Source: Litorimonas sp051251645 (GTDB lineage: Bacteria > Pseudomonadota > Alphaproteobacteria > Caulobacterales > Maricaulaceae). From it: a stretch of 64,000 nucleotides of DNA. Position 1 is the stretch's first letter, and each line of letters opens with the position of its first letter. The notes beneath the pieces were generated by a model. That model ran no database searches and was not told where the DNA came from. It saw only the letters and a list, made by a program, of their open reading frames with translations. This document shows positions 62,974 through 64,000 of the stretch, piece by piece. Location: the NCBI GenBank assembly GCA_051251645.1, contig JBPOEY010000001.1, positions 1,302,001-1,366,000 on the forward strand. The letters are read 5' to 3'. A program made the position numbers and the translations under genes.

Positions 62974-63047
62974 TGGTGCGGCACGAGTGACATGAACAGC
63001 TGCCCCGCGTTACGAACATGGTGCTCGACCAGCTAAGCGAATGCTGC
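62974..63047 (-). pseudogene. degenerate tRNA-Thr(CGU)-like sequence
   Basis: On the minus strand 74 nt fold like a tRNA: acceptor GCAGCAT with GTGCCGC (six of seven pairs), D arm GCTT-AGCTGGTC-GAGC with A14, G18 and G19, anticodon arm CCATG-TTCGTAA-CGCGG (four of five pairs, anticodon CGU, the classic tRNA-Thr loop), and an encoded CCA end. The T arm AGCTG-TTCATGT-CACTC pairs poorly and lacks A58, and A21 is C. This fits a decayed tRNA rather than a working gene. Confidence 0.5.
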
Positions 63048-63103
63048 CGATACGCAGTCGGCGAGCCATGTCTTAGCAATTGCGCCATGGCTCTCAAGCC
63101 AAA

Positions 63104-64000
63104 TCAGGTCGCGTCTTTGTCCTCGGGTTGACCATCCATGAGATCATCAAATCGTCGGGCCAAGTCACTGTTAGGCTCTTCCCCGTCATCACCCTCTTCA
63201 GGAGCGGCGAGACGCAAGGGTTCTGATTTCGCCTCAGGAATCGGACGACGGATTGCATCTTGGCGTTCCGCGCGAGGATGCACGAGTTCACCCGTGTCAC
63301 CGAAAGAAAAGACCAACCGCCGCCAATCCTGCGACTCATAAGCAAAGCCCGGCCCTTCGGGATCAAGATCAGACCAATCCCGCTCGTGCGGGGCCGTCGC
63401 GGCGCGCTCAGTCCACATACCGGCATCGGTCGGGTTCCCCAAAGCGCGTTCGGCCTCTGAGGCCAGCAGACAGAGGCGCGCCGTTGGCTCTTCCTCATCC
63501 AAAATTTGGGACAAGAGCGACAAGGCATCGACCGGACGACCGGATCGTAAATGATGCGAAATCATCAGCAATCTAGCTTCCCGATCATCAGGATCAGATG
63601 CAATAAACCGTTCCAATCGCTTCGTCCGGGTTGCATCGCTTTCGCCGGGATACAGGTCGAAATAGGCGATCGAAATCGCCGGATGCGGCGCTGTTTTCCA
63701 CGCTTTCTCGAGGAGACTCGCCGCTTTCTTTTGTCCGCCTGTTCGTGCCAACTCATAAGCCGCAATGGCAACCGCGGGCGCAAAATCAGAGGCATCTTTC
63801 AACGCTGCTTGGGATAGCTCCAGCGCCTTATCATGCTGTCCATTATCTAACCAGAAATCGGCTTCCGCCGTTAACAAAACAGCCCGCCGACGATTGAAAA
63901 TGTCCCCGGACAAATGTTTAGCGGCCCGACCCTTTTCCAAAACGTCGCGCGCTTCGGTCCAGCGGTAATCCGCCACCAATGCCTTAAACAGCGTATCAAA
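63104..64000 (-). CDS. HemY-type TPR protein, C-terminal part
   Basis: The frame is open to the right edge, so only the last 298 codons are present and the start lies beyond 64000. It is a helical TPR protein with AVAIAAYELARTGGQKKAASLLEKAW, HPAISIAYFDLYPGES, and AGMWTERAATAPHERDW, the pattern of the alphaproteobacterial HemY N-terminal-domain family (a membrane TPR protein near hem genes, not protoporphyrinogen oxidase). The C-terminus is an acidic tail. Confidence 0.72.
   Translation of the reverse strand, partial: FDTLFKALVADYRWTEARDVLEKGRAAKHLSGDIFNRRRAVLLTAEADFWLDNGQHDKALELSQAALKDASDFAPAVAIAAYELARTGGQKKAASLLEKAWKTAPHPAISIAYFDLYPGESDATRTKRLERFIASDPDDREARLLMISHHLRSGRPVDALSLLSQILDEEEPTARLCLLASEAERALGNPTDAGMWTERAATAPHERDWSDLDPEGPGFAYESQDWRRLVFSFGDTGELVHPRAERQDAIRRPIPEAKSEPLRLAAPEEGDDGEEPNSDLARRFDDLMDGQPEDKDAT

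Overview
The window reads as chromosome of an alphaproteobacterium, most likely from the Hyphomonadaceae/Maricaulales (Caulobacterales-like) group. The basis is gene content and style: a TipN-like polar protein, a complete tolQRAB-pal-cpoB cluster, split glyQ/glyS, TonB-dependent receptor next to beta-oxidation genes, ETF-quinone oxidoreductase, HemY-type TPR protein and moderately GC-rich codon use. No plasmid, prophage, insertion sequence or CRISPR is visible. Coding density is very high and many neighbours overlap by 1-14 bp.

Layout. 1-5.8 kb: end of an MFS transporter, an acyl-CoA synthetase, a threonine/serine dehydratase, and a tightly coupled kbl-tdh-nitroreductase operon for threonine breakdown. 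5.9-14 kb: a uracil-DNA glycosylase-type protein, then an alpha-2-macroglobulin/PBP1C pair (1623-residue A2M translationally coupled to pbpC), a candidate small RNA with its own terminator, and an Hpt protein. 14-22.8 kb: CPBP membrane protease, a TipN-like membrane/coiled-coil protein, rluD, alpha/beta hydrolase, tRNA-Leu(UAA), CinA-type protein, L,D-transpeptidase and an EamA transporter. 22.7-25 kb: folP and thiD with an AT-rich orphan membrane gene wedged between them. 25-34.1 kb: a TonB-like-anchored orphan, then the long minus-strand cluster tolQ-tolR-tolA-tolB-pal-cpoB-tilS-ftsH for envelope constriction, tRNA-Ile modification and membrane proteolysis.

34.4-47.6 kb: a small lipoprotein, then lipid metabolism: acyl-CoA synthetase and acyl-CoA dehydrogenase, a TonB-dependent receptor facing a fadA-fadB/J operon, then a Baeyer-Villiger monooxygenase with an esterase, and a SleB-type cell-wall hydrolase. 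Together these suggest a cell that imports and beta-oxidises lipids or ketone-type compounds. 47.8-54.5 kb: ppdK (with a perfect 20-bp LacI-type palindrome upstream) and glyQ-lipoprotein-glyS; glyS carries an in-frame palindromic repeat insertion. 54.5-64 kb: polyprenyl diphosphate synthase, a WecA/MraY-type transferase, ispE, a TPR protein, ETF-QO, a RimB-RimK fusion, YggT, a degenerate tRNA-Thr-like sequence and the C-terminal part of a HemY-type protein running off the right edge.

Most of the window is ordinary housekeeping. The observations most worth a second look are the repeat domesticated inside glyS, the candidate sRNA at 13.45-13.58 kb, loss of all four structural-zinc cysteines in Tdh, the RimB-RimK fusion, the ppdK palindrome, the tRNA-like remnant at 63 kb, and the AT-rich gene between folP and thiD. 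I did not find a clear new multi-gene defence or mobile system.
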